Positions 9,494-19,916 of a stretch of DNA of 64,000 nucleotides are shown here, piece by piece. A model generated the notes under the pieces. It was not told where the DNA came from. It did not search any database and was given only the letters and a program-made list of their open reading frames with translations. Within the stretch, counting starts at the first letter, position 1. Each line of letters opens with the position of its first letter. The DNA comes from Pisolithus tinctorius (Eukaryota > Basidiomycota > Agaricomycetes > Boletales > Pisolithaceae). Both the position numbers and the translations under genes were made by a program. The stretch spans positions 434,001-498,000 of the forward strand of contig JANFAH010000010.1 of assembly GCA_024663395.1 (NCBI GenBank), read 5' to 3'.

Positions 9494-11125
9494 TTGTCGG
9501 TGATCTCAACTATTGGTGCAGTGCTATTTACTCTTCGATATCAGCGATCCCGAAAATTGCGATCTGCGGATGCACGGTTACAGCCCCAATACCAGGCATC
9601 ATTTGCACTGAGCGCTGCTGATCCTTTAGTTATTAGTGCAGAGGTCGCGCGTCTCCTTGAACTTGTCCGGTGCTTGCATGAGGGTCTAAACTCCTTTTCG
9701 CCCATCATGAGCCTTCCAGTGGAGCTCCTTCTGGATATCTTTCGATATGTTGCGGACTCAGAAGCCGGGAGCCACTCACTGGTAGCTTGTAGTCATGTGT
9801 GCCGTCAGTGGCGAGTAATCACCACCACTTCTCCCCGACTTTGGGCTCGTGCGATCAATTTTGCCAACGACAACGGAGAGTGGGTGGCAATGATGATACA
9901 GCGTTCTATGCCACATCTGCTGGACGTCTCCTGGGATTACGCGCTCAACTACTCGGAGAATATCTTCGGATCGATTGTTTATCGGCGGGACGTACTAACT
10001 GCGGAGAACAATGTCACTCGGGCGTTTGCCACACCACATCGGGTCCGCTCCGTTTACTTACACCTACCCCTTGAACACATGACGATAATGGTGGCGCGCA
10101 TCCCAAGGTTTACACCCAACCTGGAAACACTCATCCTGGTTGGTTACAACTCTCCCGAAGTGTTCGCTAGGCCAACAATTCCCACATTCGAGCTCAGAGC
10201 ACCAGCTCTTCGTCATCTGCACATCGAAAATTTCGGGGTCCACTGGCTGTTGTTCCACCCTGAAGGCTTTCGTAATCTGCGAAATTTCACTCTCTGCCAT
10301 CTCTCCGCAGATTCCAGATTGTCTCTGAACAATTTGATGGCGTTTTTACTGGATATGCCTCTCCTTCAGGTCCTTGTCATTCGCCAAGCCCTGCAGCAAT
10401 CTGTTCCTCCATCTAACGCATCAAGAATATCGTTTTCATGTCTTCGCACAGTCATTTTGGAAGCTACTGCAGTGCATACGGCGTTCTTACTGGAATCCCT
10501 TACTACCTCCTGCCTCCAGGTACTAGAAGTTCACTCTGAAGATCTGAGTGCCCAAGATAGCACCGCTGATTTGAATCATCTTTTGTCTGTTGTGGCGGCG
10601 TGTGCTCGACTAACCACATACCGCACGGTGGAGATCCATTACGCTGCAATGTCAATCCAAGTTTTTGGGTTTCCAGAGGCGATTGCTTGCGTTGGCGCAC
10701 CATCTGTCCCACATGTCATCCATTTATCCTTAGAATGGCCCAGTGTCGTCCCCTGGGATGCCACCCGTATAGCCGGCTCCTTTCCCTCCCTCCCGCATGT
10801 TCAGTGTCTGCATTTCATTTTTGGCACGGATTGCGACGACAAAATTCCCATTCGTGCTTGGACCAAAATCCTGTCAATGTATCCGGCTGTGCAACACCTG
10901 AGCGTCTACGGGATGACGTCAACTGGCCTATTAGATGCGCTTCTGCAGCATCCTACCCACTCTCCTGGACCTGGACCTCATGGTTTTGATTGCCGTACCC
11001 TTTTACCATGTCTGCGCTCAGTTGTTCTGACAGTTGATGCGAGTTTCGTGGGGTCACTTAACCGTTATACGGTAGCGTTGTTCGATACTTACCCAGCGGT
11101 AGAAGTTGTGCTTGACCACTGTTGA
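9494..11125 (+). CDS. F-box protein, 543 residues
   Basis: F-box proteins recruit substrates to SCF ubiquitin ligases through Skp1. The F-box spans about residues 72-118 (SLPVELLLDIFRYV ... CRQWRVITTTSPRLW), preceded by a short helical stretch (VARLLELVRCLHEGL). The rest is a leucine-rich C-terminal region typical of the large agaricomycete F-box families (LETLILVGYN, LRHLHIENFG, LRNFTLCHL). The ORF start (MSVISTIGAV) gives a hydrophobic N-terminus; a TGCAG acceptor-like site at about 9522 means the real start could be an upstream exon. The last 66 codons belong to the repeated segment C2. No intron is needed within the ORF. Confidence 0.85.
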   Translation: MSVISTIGAVLFTLRYQRSRKLRSADARLQPQYQASFALSAADPLVISAEVARLLELVRCLHEGLNSFSPIMSLPVELLLDIFRYVADSEAGSHSLVACSHVCRQWRVITTTSPRLWARAINFANDNGEWVAMMIQRSMPHLLDVSWDYALNYSENIFGSIVYRRDVLTAENNVTRAFATPHRVRSVYLHLPLEHMTIMVARIPRFTPNLETLILVGYNSPEVFARPTIPTFELRAPALRHLHIENFGVHWLLFHPEGFRNLRNFTLCHLSADSRLSLNNLMAFLLDMPLLQVLVIRQALQQSVPPSNASRISFSCLRTVILEATAVHTAFLLESLTTSCLQVLEVHSEDLSAQDSTADLNHLLSVVAACARLTTYRTVEIHYAAMSIQVFGFPEAIACVGAPSVPHVIHLSLEWPSVVPWDATRIAGSFPSLPHVQCLHFIFGTDCDDKIPIRAWTKILSMYPAVQHLSVYGMTSTGLLDALLQHPTHSPGPGPHGFDCRTLLPCLRSVVLTVDASFVGSLNRYTVALFDTYPAVEVVLDHC

Positions 11126-12531
11126 TAATACACCCGCCCTCCGGGCAGTCCACAACGCGGTGATTTTTTCTCGTGCTTATCAGTTCACAGTTTTATTTAT
11201 AGTGTTTGTCTCATAATACGTCGACGAAGTAAGCATGAAGAAGAAGAAAAGTAAATAACATTCGCTCTGCGACAGTCACGATTTTTGTGGATTTCGTTGC
11301 ATGTAGTGTATCGAATCCCTTGGTCGTCGTATTTAACCAAAGCCTCTAGCGTTGAACGTTCAAGAGCTTGGGAAAACTGAATTGTGAGGGTGGCCTGGAC
11401 CCGCTGAGAAAGAATAAGAAGCTGCGTACGCCTACATGTTCCGTGACACGGCGGCCAGCTCGATACAGTCATGTAGTCTGTTTCTACTCGGTCAACTAGG
11501 CCAACCGGCGATGGGCGACGCCACAAGAAGTCAGAAGGTGTGCAGCCAGATGAGATTTAACTGACAGACCAGAGCTGGTATGAAAGCGGCGAGGTATACC
11601 AAACCAACTTGACTGGAATCAAGGCCCCATACAGCTTGTAAGTGTAACGGCAAGGTAAGCTCTTCCATGCTATTCACAACGCTGCCGAGAAGATGAGTCG
11701 CAAAACTGGGAAATGTAGGTGGAATTCACCTGGAAACCAATGGCATGAACAGGGCAGTGAGAACACGAGGCGATCGCGGTAAATCGGCAATAACAGAAAG
11801 CAGGGAAGAAGGTTTCCGCACAAGGGCGGCTTCGGAATCTTGTGGCATCCTGGCCAGCGATCGACGGCCTGAAATTCGGGTGTGATGAGTCCCGGTTCCA
11901 AAACATTTGTTTGGTCAGATATCGCTGTCGTCACCGTCGGGACAAAGTCGACGCCCCACGCAATAGCTTCATGTCTTTCGATCACGCGAAGACGGGCAGG
12001 GAGATTCAATGCCACACATATTGATCCGAAATTCAACGGTTCGTGGAAGCCAAAACGGGAGTAAAGTGCACGGGTTCGCGAGGACCTGCTGTCTTTCGTT
12101 CCGTCCCGGACATCCCCAGAACCGCTGGGTCAATCGACAGTAATCGTCATTGGCTTGTCAGAGGAACATCGCTATTATGTAAGCCTAATATCTAAAGCGC
12201 ACAGGGCAGACGAACCTGGAAGAAGACGACGACGACGCATGACATGAAAGCCCTGCTCGAGTATGAAAGCCATGGTCAGCGGGGCTGCTGCAGCGATATG
12301 AAAGAGGATGTACCTGGACCTATGGTTGATCATTTTCTTGAAAAACGATATGCGATTTCGCCCGGACGAACGATTCCGAAACTGACGCCTTTGTGTTCGA
12401 GCGAAGACATGATGACCATCAGCGAATTCACGCCACTCGGGTGTCGCTAGTCGAAGCTGTCACTATTAGGTAGGAGGCTCTTATCATGTCCTCAAACTCC
12501 GCCAACGATTTTCAGCAGAAAGGTATTGATG
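10926..12531. repeat. MFS-segment repeat, copy C2
   Basis: Direct copy of 43035-44639 and inverted copy of 1-1430. It starts inside the F-box coding region at the GCCTATTAG string and ends 46 bases into the ATPase pseudogene. With C1 it brackets 1431-10925, so each palindrome arm itself contains a 9.5-kb segment between inverted repeats. Confidence 0.9.
11421..12021 (-). pseudogene. MFS transporter fragment (C2)
   Basis: Near-identical inverted copy of the remnant at 335-935, with the same frame break and the same stop after ELAAVSRNM. It lies just downstream of the F-box gene on the opposite strand. The shared lesions mean the damage predates the duplication. Confidence 0.75.
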
Positions 12532-13610
12532 AACTTGCTGGTGTCGGAAACTATCCATACACACGGTCCCTTGTCCGCCAATGACATCGTTCTTCTCGCT
12601 GCATATGCATCTCGCATGGAGAACCACGGTGAGGATACCAACCAGACAATTGACGACGCTCTGGCTCTCGGTGTCAAGGTCAAGGTGCTCAAGGATGGTC
12701 CTTCCCCTGGAGGCAAACGTATGAACTCGTTCTCGACGCCGGTGGTTTCGCTGGTGTCTTCCCCGAACATCGTGTAGCGATGGTGCTAACGACGCTAGCT
12801 TGCTCTTTCCCGCGCCAACGTCGGCATTGCTGATGAGGGCGCCTCTGACGCTACTTGAGTTGCTGCCGATATCGTCCTTACGCAACCCAATCTCTCCACT
12901 ATTGTCTAGCTATCCGAGGCTCCCCTGTGTCCTTCCAGCATATGCGTGACTACTCCGTCTACCTTGTGCCCTGACTATCCGTATTGTCCTCTGCTTCGCT
13001 ATTCTCGCGTTCGCATTCGGCTACGACTTCCTTTCGTGGCGCCGAGCATGCCCTGCTCCACGATACCACTGTCATGACCCTCTCCGACGACCGCGTCTTG
13101 CCTTCGATGACGCCAGATTCGTGGACGTGCGTATTTTCCCTTGGTACTATGACATCGTTTATTCATTATGTCCAGTGTCGCCCTCGTTCTTCAACGATAA
13201 ATCCGGCGTTACACTAACCTCGAGCAGCAATGACCCTCAACTGTACATAATTGCATACCTCCAGGTTGGGATCGATCTCTCAAGCGTTGATTTTCGTCCC
13301 CCGTTCGCATGGGCTCTTCTTCATGGAATGCCACACTTATGCTCTCACGAGTGCATCCTGCGTCACTATACTTGTTTCATCGCGTTTCATCGACGGTCGC
13401 TGCTTATGCCCATTGGGTTTCACGACCATCGCTGGGTCGGCATTATCGGGTCTGAGTAGGTTTCCACGTCAAATGTTTGGCGTACACTCGAGCTTATCTG
13501 TCGTCGTGGAAGGTCATCTGGTTTGTTCCCTCCGATTGGATTAAGTTCGCAATGAAGGCTACAATCATAAGAAGGTGCGCGAACGCCACTCCCGCACTGT
13601 CGCCACCCGA
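12485..13610 (+). pseudogene. PMA1: Plasma-membrane H+-ATPase (P-type) pseudogene
   Basis: The parent pumps protons out of the cell using ATP. Pieces in several frames match the C-terminal half of fungal Pma1: LAAYASR, QTIDDALALGVKVKVL, KDGPSPGG, DAGGFAGVFPEH, RANVGIADEGASDAT, AADIVLTQPNLSTIV, then MTLSDDRVLPSMTPDSW, FNDKSGVTLTSSSNDPQL, ISQALIFVPRSHG and DWIKFAMKATII. Frames shift repeatedly and stops occur (for example after SDAT). Several middle parts are missing, including the expected MVTGDQ region, where LGVKVK joins directly to VLKDGP. The N-terminal half with the phosphorylation site is absent. It begins inside repeat C2. Confidence 0.9.
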
Positions 13611-14266
13611 TTTTCACTCGGATTCCCCCCCGCATCGGTATTAATCAGCCAGGACTTACCTAATACCCGGACGACGAAAGCGAAAGCGCCACGATCGAAA
13701 ACGTGCTGTTGACAAGTGCGGTTAGGCCCGATAATCCACGACAAAGGCAATATCCACACCGCGAAAATGGAAAGTGCGTCTTCCAATACTGCCGTAGGCG
13801 ACGTTTACCTGGCATGAAGTTTCTGCATACGAGCAAGATCCTGCCCTTGAAGCTTGACCAGTTGTCGCAATGCTCTCGCCTTTCGAACCCCTTGGAAGCT
13901 GTACTTATTCTTATCGAAGGAGTCTAGCAGGAACTAGCCCAACGAATGTTGCCGAACAGCTCTAAATCCATTTCTTTGTTAACCCATCTTCTTTGTGTCC
14001 TCCATGACTTATAAGGTCCTTCGCCCTTGGGGCCGCGCCACTAGGATTTCGAGCTGATACAACCCATGTCCCAAGTCGATTTACGACATATCCGCACTCG
14101 CATGCGGCGTGGAACGTCGCAGGCCGTTCCTACAGGCGGCCCTACATACAAGCCCTTTCATCCCTATGCAAGGATCGCGCCAGACGCCCTGTCCCGAGGT
14201 ACCCTTTTCAGCTGTTGCACCCACATTTCGTCGTTGACGGTATAAACAGCCGAAACACGCCGAGAG
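13611..14266. other. Gene-poor stretch before the acidic gene
   Basis: No recognised gene. Short ORFs occur on both strands. A TATAAA string at 14241-14246 lies about 25 bases upstream of the acidic gene's start position. The mirror is 30347-31003. Confidence 0.45.
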
Positions 14267-17200
14267 ACGGCACGTCGCAAGGCAAAACGTCAAGGTCCGT
14301 TGCCAACTCCGCCCCCTAGCCATCCTCGAGCCTCTAGTCATGACAAGGTTCGTTTTATAACTCTGTTTGTAATTACTAACCAGCACATGACATTTGTCTT
14401 AACAGGATGCATCAGACACGAATGCTAAACCCATCGAGGATACCGTCGCGGAAGAACCCACACCCCCAATGTCACCGACGAAGCGCTTTCTTTCTTCATC
14501 TGCAGGCGCATTGGTGGGGTTTTTTAACAAGATAACGCGTGGTGCACTCGGAGAAAATGTACGCCGTTAATTGTCGTCTCTGGCATTAGACTTACGCTTG
14601 ATTTTGTGTGCGTCAGACGGCTTCAAACACAGCAGATACCAATGCACCGCAGCATGAACGTCGCGAGGGGGATAACTTGAAGGTGATTTTTTTTGTCTAG
14701 TATTTTCAAGCGTACCGAGTATTCCTATAGGTTACAGGAAGAAAAAGGGGCCGAGAGGAAGACGAGAAAGGCAGTGAAGACGACCACGACCGCGACAAAT
14801 CTGAAGATGTTGCTGCATTACGTCCCGATTTTTTTCGGGTCAGAAAACGCAGAAGGGAGGTGGACCTAGAACGAGAGCAACCCACCCCCCTGGCAGCTGA
14901 GCCTACTGCTGACGTGGACCTGGAGGGAGACATTGGAGATGTTCAGGAGGCGCCGGCACCTTCTGGATCTGGAGCAAGTGACACTAACGAGGCCACGGAT
15001 GACATGCAGGATCCCCCTAGAACTGAGTCAATGAAGGGATCTATTCCTGGTACTGATGACCAAGCTGATGGGGAGGGAGAAGAGAGACGGCGACGGCGAC
15101 GACGACGACAGGGAAGTCTCTTGCGGAGCTACCTCCAGCGAGGGCGGGGAAGACGGGGAGGAAGCTTTTTCTAACGTCAACATTCGTACCACTGACGACC
15201 AGGCTACCGAGGAGTTCGATCCCGCTGTTGGTGACAGCACTAGGAGTTGGACCCGGCGAAGGCGAGGAACAAGAGGATGAAGGAGACTCAGGCTCAGACT
15301 CTCGCTCGGACATTGGCTCGGAAGATGATGGTGGTATGAATGACGACGGTATGCCTGGAAATACCTTTCAGGTTGATGGACGTCGAGGTAAGCTTAGATC
15401 TTAGGGCGCAAGTCTGATATCCTACGCTAAATTCGGATTTTTCATAGTCATCAAGCGCGCCAGAACAGGGTGGGGAGCATTATGAAGCAGGAGATCTGAC
15501 CGCTGTGAAGGGGAAAAACAGGGCACGTACTGCGCTTGGTGTTTCTGCCCTTTCTGGACGTAAATCTTTTCGTAGGCTGTTGACGTCCGTACGGGACCCT
15601 CTAAATCCGTGCTCGCACGAGTCGTGAAGGACTCAAACTCGGGGGTAGGAGATCTGATTGCTATGAAGGGGAAAAATAAGGTACGTACTGAGTTTGGCAT
15701 TTCTGGCGTTTCTGGACGTGAATCGCCTCATAGGCTGTTGACGTCCACGCGGGACCCTCTAAATCCGTGCTCGCAGGAGCCGTCAAGGACTCAAACTCGG
15801 GCTCGGGCTCAGACTCGGACTCGGACTCAGACACTACTGAGGAAGGCGATGGTGGTATGAGTGACGACGATATGCTTGGAAATACCTTTCAGTTGATGGA
15901 TGTCGAAGTAAGCTTGGATCTTGGGCGCAGATTGATATCCCATACCGAATTCGGATTTTTCATAGACATCAAGCGTGCCAGAACAGGGTGGGGAGCAATC
16001 AGAGTTTGCTGTGAAGAGTAAAAATAAGGTACGTACTGAATTTGGTGTTTCTGGCCTTTCTGAACAAGGACTACTTCGTAGGGTGTTGGCGTTCACGCGG
16101 GACCCTCCAAACCCGCGCGTGCAAGAGATGTCAACAATACAATGACGGTTTGCACTGGTCTAAGTCCACACACCGATAGCTAATGGGCCTTGCAGGTTGC
16201 CACCGTTAGACCAAAACGCGGTCGAGTTGAAGATGTCGCTAGTGTGAAAGGGAAATCCAAAGTTTGTTTTCGCCTGTGGGTCGCTCGATCTGTGGCTTAC
16301 AAGCCCTCATAGGCTCCAGGCCCTGATCCTCTTACTTTTTCTCAGCCTCTCGAGGACGGTTTTTTTACGCCCCCTCCGCTGGTTCCTCAGCCACCTCCTC
16401 GACCGTCTGGAGGATCTACTCCTGGTCGAAAGACAGGCTGTCAGGCAGAGTGTAATGACAAAACCAATCAGTGTCCCCAGCCACAGTCAATGGTAGCTCG
16501 TTACCTTGTGTTCCAATTGCTGTCATTCTCACGTATCAATAAACTTAGAATACCAGCCCTGCGAGGATACGCGAGTTACAAGACCTCCAGGACAGCATCG
16601 AGAGTAAGATTCGAGCAAACATTTGGCAGGAACTTGGGAAGATCGTCGAGTCTTCTGTCGCCGTCGCGTTAGAGAAGGCACTTCCAGGTCTGACGAATCA
16701 ATCCGCTGAGAATGGCGCCGGGACAAGCTCATCACAAACGAGTAAGTCTACCTCTAAGAAGATAAAGAAACTCCCGAAACCCCGAGCACCAAGTTACAAT
16801 GAATTCAAGGTAGACGAGCCAGGACACACATGTACCCCAGAACTGCTGACAATTTCCGGCGTCTAGAAATCTGTTCGGGAGCTCGGGCAAGAGCTTTTGG
16901 GCATAGAAGACCACGAAGATCTGCCACGGTCCGTCGGTCGGAGGGACATCAGTGCATGGGATCCCAAGAGTGGGCCATGCTGCACAGTCGAAGATTTTCG
17001 CATAGACCTGGAAGGTTTGCCACGCTCTGAGTGGAACAAATCTGCTGCGCTTGTCTTCGCCCAAGAGTATCTGAAACGTCACCGAGGTCGCCAAGGAGAA
17101 AACCATACACTGGAATACGTTGCGAAGGCGTGGTTGACTCATGTAATGACATTAAGAACGCGGTACAAGGTCAAAGAACTGGATGACGAGGATAAAACGG

Positions 17201-17724
17201 AACGTAAAGCTCGAAATCGTCGTCGTCAAAGAAAGCACGAGGTAAGCTACTAACTACCTACACATGTTTTCGCATATCTAAGACTGTTGAAGCTCTACGG
17301 CCGTCGTCTGCAGACTGCCTATGAATACGGGGAAATCAAAGATCGTGCAGTCGCTATAGTGGAATCGCTTGGCCAAGATGGCATGAGTTCTGATGAATCT
17401 GACCACGAAGGTCACCGGGGCGAGGCGACGTACTACATCCTGGAGAAGGACTGGCGCTCTAAACAAGTCACTGCTTGGCTACGAATGCTGGATTCCCTCC
17501 ACCTGCGCCTCCGATACAATGGTAAATGGCAGACAACAGCTGGTGCCTGGCCACACTTTAGGACGGCTAGTTTAAATGAGAGCAAGGCACCTCCAGTGAA
17601 AGGGCTACCTATTGATTTCTACTCTCGTAACTGGTATGGGGCTCAGAACGCATTCGTGAGGGAGCAACTGCAGGCAACAAACCAATCTGATACTCTCGCA
17701 ATACCATCGCAGCATGCGAAGTAA
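14267..17724 (+). pseudogene. Long acidic 'GMSSDES'-family gene, start codon lost
   Basis: About a dozen exons can be traced: 14267-14347, 14406-14558, 14617-14682, from 14731, the repeated exons at 15.3-16.1 kb, exons near 16197-16262 and 16312-16489, one from 16557, then 16867-17241 and 17293-17724. The product has a basic start (ARRKAKRQGP), a long Asp/Glu/Ser-rich middle, a coiled-coil-like part (SPARIRELQDLQDS) and two folded C-terminal exons (ELLGIEDHEDLPRS; GQDGMSSDESDHEG, RSKQVTAWLRMLD). I recall the GMSSDESDHEG motif from many repeated agaricomycete proteins of unknown function, probably transposon-linked. The first codon is ACG here but ATG in arm 2, and frames break near 15085 and 15370. 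The C-terminal exons are intact. Confidence 0.7.
15523..16130 (+). repeat. Tandemly duplicated intron-exon modules inside the acidic gene
   Basis: A module made of a ~55-bp intron (GTACGTACTG...CATAG or CGTAG) plus an exon encoding AVDVxxGPSKSVLA occurs three times, starting at 15523, 15681 and 16029. A second module (MxGNTFQLMDVE, intron, SSxPEQGGE) occurs at about 15337-15480 and 15860-16000. Intron and exon were copied together. The mirror is in arm 2 at about 28480-29090. Confidence 0.75.
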
Positions 17725-18655
17725 GTACGCTCGCTTGATTGTGCAGAGCACCTGACTGAACCTGTTGCCTCGACAGAATCGCAGAGAAATACAATCTTTC
17801 CTGACCGTCGGGTCGTCCACGGACGCATGTTCTCTTGAATGGAACCTGGTGGTATAAACTTTCGACTCTTGCGCCGCTGCCAATGCACATGTAGATCATA
17901 TTTCCATGATCCTGAAATACTAATGTCGTCATAGCCTGTCCCTTCAGCCAACACATTCAGCTAGTGCTGTGGAAACTTTTTTTCCTTTTCTCTTAAATGA
18001 ATTGTATTGTGCGAGAAATGTAAAACTGTGAACTAGAAGATAGCACTGTCTCCGACGGCAGGTACCTTGTTTACGGCTGTGCCATCGTGACGATCCGTGA
18101 AACAGACGAGTTGCAACCCGTGAGGTCTCCGACGCGCGTGTTATTAAAAAGCGATAAAGCGTCCGGCCGTGGGCCACAACGCTCACATCGAGTCGAAGCA
18201 ACATATATCGATTCGTCGGGCTCGAGAGATCAACATTTCATTTAGATTCCATGGCGTTGAGCTTACGGTTACATTTCTTCCATGATGTACGACGATGAAC
18301 GACAAAATTGAATAAGTCCCTTTGAGAGGCACGTTGTCAAAGGAAAACATGCCACATGTCAATGATGTGTATCCGTTTTCTTTCTTTTCGACCGGGTTCT
18401 GCTTCCGAAGCCATCGTATCCGGGTAATCAAAGCAACTCGAGGAAGATTCATGGTGGCGGGCAAAACGATGTGCGGCAACCCATCGAGCTGTGTTTTGAG
18501 TTCGACGACTTTCGTTCGATTTCGAGTTGTTTTTACTTACAACTACATTATTCTAGGTATAAGGAATTCCGAACGACGACAGAGTGACGTTGTACAAACG
18601 CTCTGCCTCTTCGAGAAGACGGAGAGGAAGCAACTCTATCACAACGTCCGCACCG
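17725..18655. other. Gene-poor stretch between the acidic and YNLRSR genes
   Basis: Short ORFs on both strands have no family features. Positions 18186-18330 recur in CpG-stripped form at 50968-51108, so part of this is a dispersed repeat. The mirror is 25955-26880. Confidence 0.5.
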
Positions 18656-18658
18656 AAG

Positions 18659-18674
18659 TGAGCTCTAGAGCTCA
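18659..18674. repeat. 16-bp perfect palindrome
   Basis: TGAGCTCTAGAGCTCA is its own reverse complement. The mirror copy is at 25935-25950. The third copy at 44828-44843 is imperfect (CGAG in the centre). It marks the start of the segment repeated at 44828-45776. Confidence 0.6.
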
Positions 18675-18867
18675 TGTTTTTTACCCGTAGAGTATAGGCT
18701 TGCGCCGCCAACCAGCTTCGGTGCCAGTACCGCCATCAAGAACGCGTGGTACCCAACTGGGCTCCGCTCTGGGGTCATCGGCACGATGGCATCTTGCCTA
18801 GCCGAAGTTCACCTGCACAAAGACTCTTTCTCTGCAATGAACAAAGGTGAGCACGTGAGCATACTTC

Positions 18868-18875
18868 GTATAAAT
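18868..18875 (+). promoter_or_regulatory. TATA-like element of the YNLRSR gene
   Basis: GTATAAATGG is kept in all three copies (mirror about 25734-25741; third copy 45037-45046). It overlaps the first ATG (18874), so translation more likely starts at the Met at 18916. Confidence 0.45.
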
Positions 18876-18915
18876 GGACCCCACCCTCACCACTCTTCTC
18901 CGTCTCTACTACACA

Positions 18916-19484
18916 ATGTCTCCTATCACTCGCGGTATGGCTCGCAAGGGCATCAGGCGCTACGCACCGTATAACCTGCGTTCTCGTGGTCCTAACCAAA
19001 CTTTCTTAGACCTGTCCAGTCTGCCGTCTACACCCAGAACTCCAGTTCGTCTGCCCAACGTCGCCAGTACTCGTGCTGGTGTCCCCGCCCTTCCGCCCCC
19101 CATTCGTGCTGCAGAGGGCAACCCCCTTGCAAATGCTGTGAGGAAACAATGAGAAACCTTCGAGATGTTTGCTGACCACTGACCACTGATTATAGAATGA
19201 GTTCATCTGTCCCGACGTTCGAAAGGCCATACAAGATGGCGTACGGCCGGTGTGCTACATCTATAGTTGCCTTTGTGCCTTCGCGGCTGAATCCTGTTGT
19301 AGGAGGTCGTTGGTTACGGGATCAAGCTTAGATTTGTTCGTGATTGCCTTGAACTGGCGAAAGCCGTGGACGAAGAGAAAAAGAATATGTGAGCATCGCC
19401 ACGCACCATCGTGATCCCCTACTGATGATACTGATAGGCTTCGGGCTCTGGAGGCTGGCGAGGTTCATCTCGCGGGAGAGACTC
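18916..19484 (+). CDS. Small basic 'YNLRSR' protein, multi-exon, hypothetical
   Basis: Unrecognised. Exons supported by GT-AG and phase: 18916-19137 (MSPITRGMARKG ... GNPLANA), 19196-19249 (NEFICPDVRKAIQDGVRP), 19303-19388 (EVVGYGIKLRFVRDCLEL, AKAVDEEKKN) and 19438-19484 (LRALEAGEVHLAGET). A further exon with DMFGQGAVSYVEACMEI and VIVMADEIHK lies at about 19536-19660, but I could not settle its acceptor. The first exon is basic and proline-rich; the rest looks helical. An in-frame TGA at 19150 lies inside the first intron and is harmless. The start at 18916 is preferred because a TATA element sits at 18868. It points toward the palindrome centre. Confidence 0.55.
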
Positions 19485-19562
19485 GTACGTATTTTCTCTT
19501 CAGTTGTTGTGATTTATGTTCATGATCGTGATGAAGGACATGTTTGGGCAAGGCGCTGTCAG

Positions 19563-19844
19563 CTATGTTGAGGCATGCATGGAGATCGCGGCGGGTGTTA
19601 TTGTTATGGCTGACGAGATACATAAGTGCGGATTTTCAGCAGTTGACAAGGAATAACCACTCACCCGTTTTGGCAGCATGTAACCTGCCAATGGCGCATC
19701 GTCAACTTCTAATACTTGACCTGCCGAAGGGCCCTGACAATGATATTTACTACGGGACGTCGCTCCTAGCTTGTAATTATTGATACTCGTGACGACAGTC
19801 CAATCGAAAGACATTCCTGCTTTCGGCGACTCCGGATCGCGCAC
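19563..19844 (-). CDS. 93-codon ORF near the apex, outward-facing
   Basis: MRDPESPKAGMSFDWTVV ... ISMHAST is identical in both arms. A TATAAAT string lies about 60 bases upstream on the same strand (19908-19914). It overlaps the last proposed exon of the YNLRSR gene on the other strand, and a GTGAGT donor-like site follows MLPKR. One of the two readings may be a shadow. Function unknown. Confidence 0.3.
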   Translation of the reverse strand: MRDPESPKAGMSFDWTVVTSINNYKLGATSRSKYHCQGPSAGQVLEVDDAPLAGYMLPKRVSGYSLSTAENPHLCISSAITITPAAISMHAST

Positions 19845-19907
19845 TACTCGCGATGATTCACAACTTGTTGGAGCTCGTAGTCCGATACGGTCGACAAGAT
19901 GCCGGGC

Positions 19908-19914
19908 ATTTATA
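19908..19914 (-). promoter_or_regulatory. Outward TATAAAT at the arm 1 apex
   Basis: TATAAATGCC on the minus strand, two bases inside the end of the paired region. It would drive transcription away from the transposase. Confidence 0.35.
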
Positions 19915-19916
19915 CC

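Larger units (their letters stand above)
1..19916. repeat. Left arm of a giant imperfect palindrome
   Basis: Read as the reverse complement, this stretch matches 24694-44464 over its whole length. Genes on one strand here recur in mirrored order on the other strand there, for example F-box 9494-11125 against 33369-34961 and RING 8015-8705 against 35750-36440. Identity ends exactly at the C of a TATACC string at 19916, whose mirror is the G at 24694. The two F-box proteins differ at roughly a dozen of 510 residues, so the arms are about 98% alike and not identical. The true left end lies outside the window. Confidence 0.95.

Noticed and set aside
14081..14386. 101-codon minus-strand ORF beside the acidic gene
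   Set aside because: It overlaps the acidic gene's first exon and intron on the other strand and its composition is not protein-like.
19138..19195. Premature TGA at 19150 in both arm copies of the YNLRSR gene, but not in the third copy
   Set aside because: The codon lies inside a 58-bp intron with a GTGAGG donor and a TATAG acceptor; the joined exons stay in frame.
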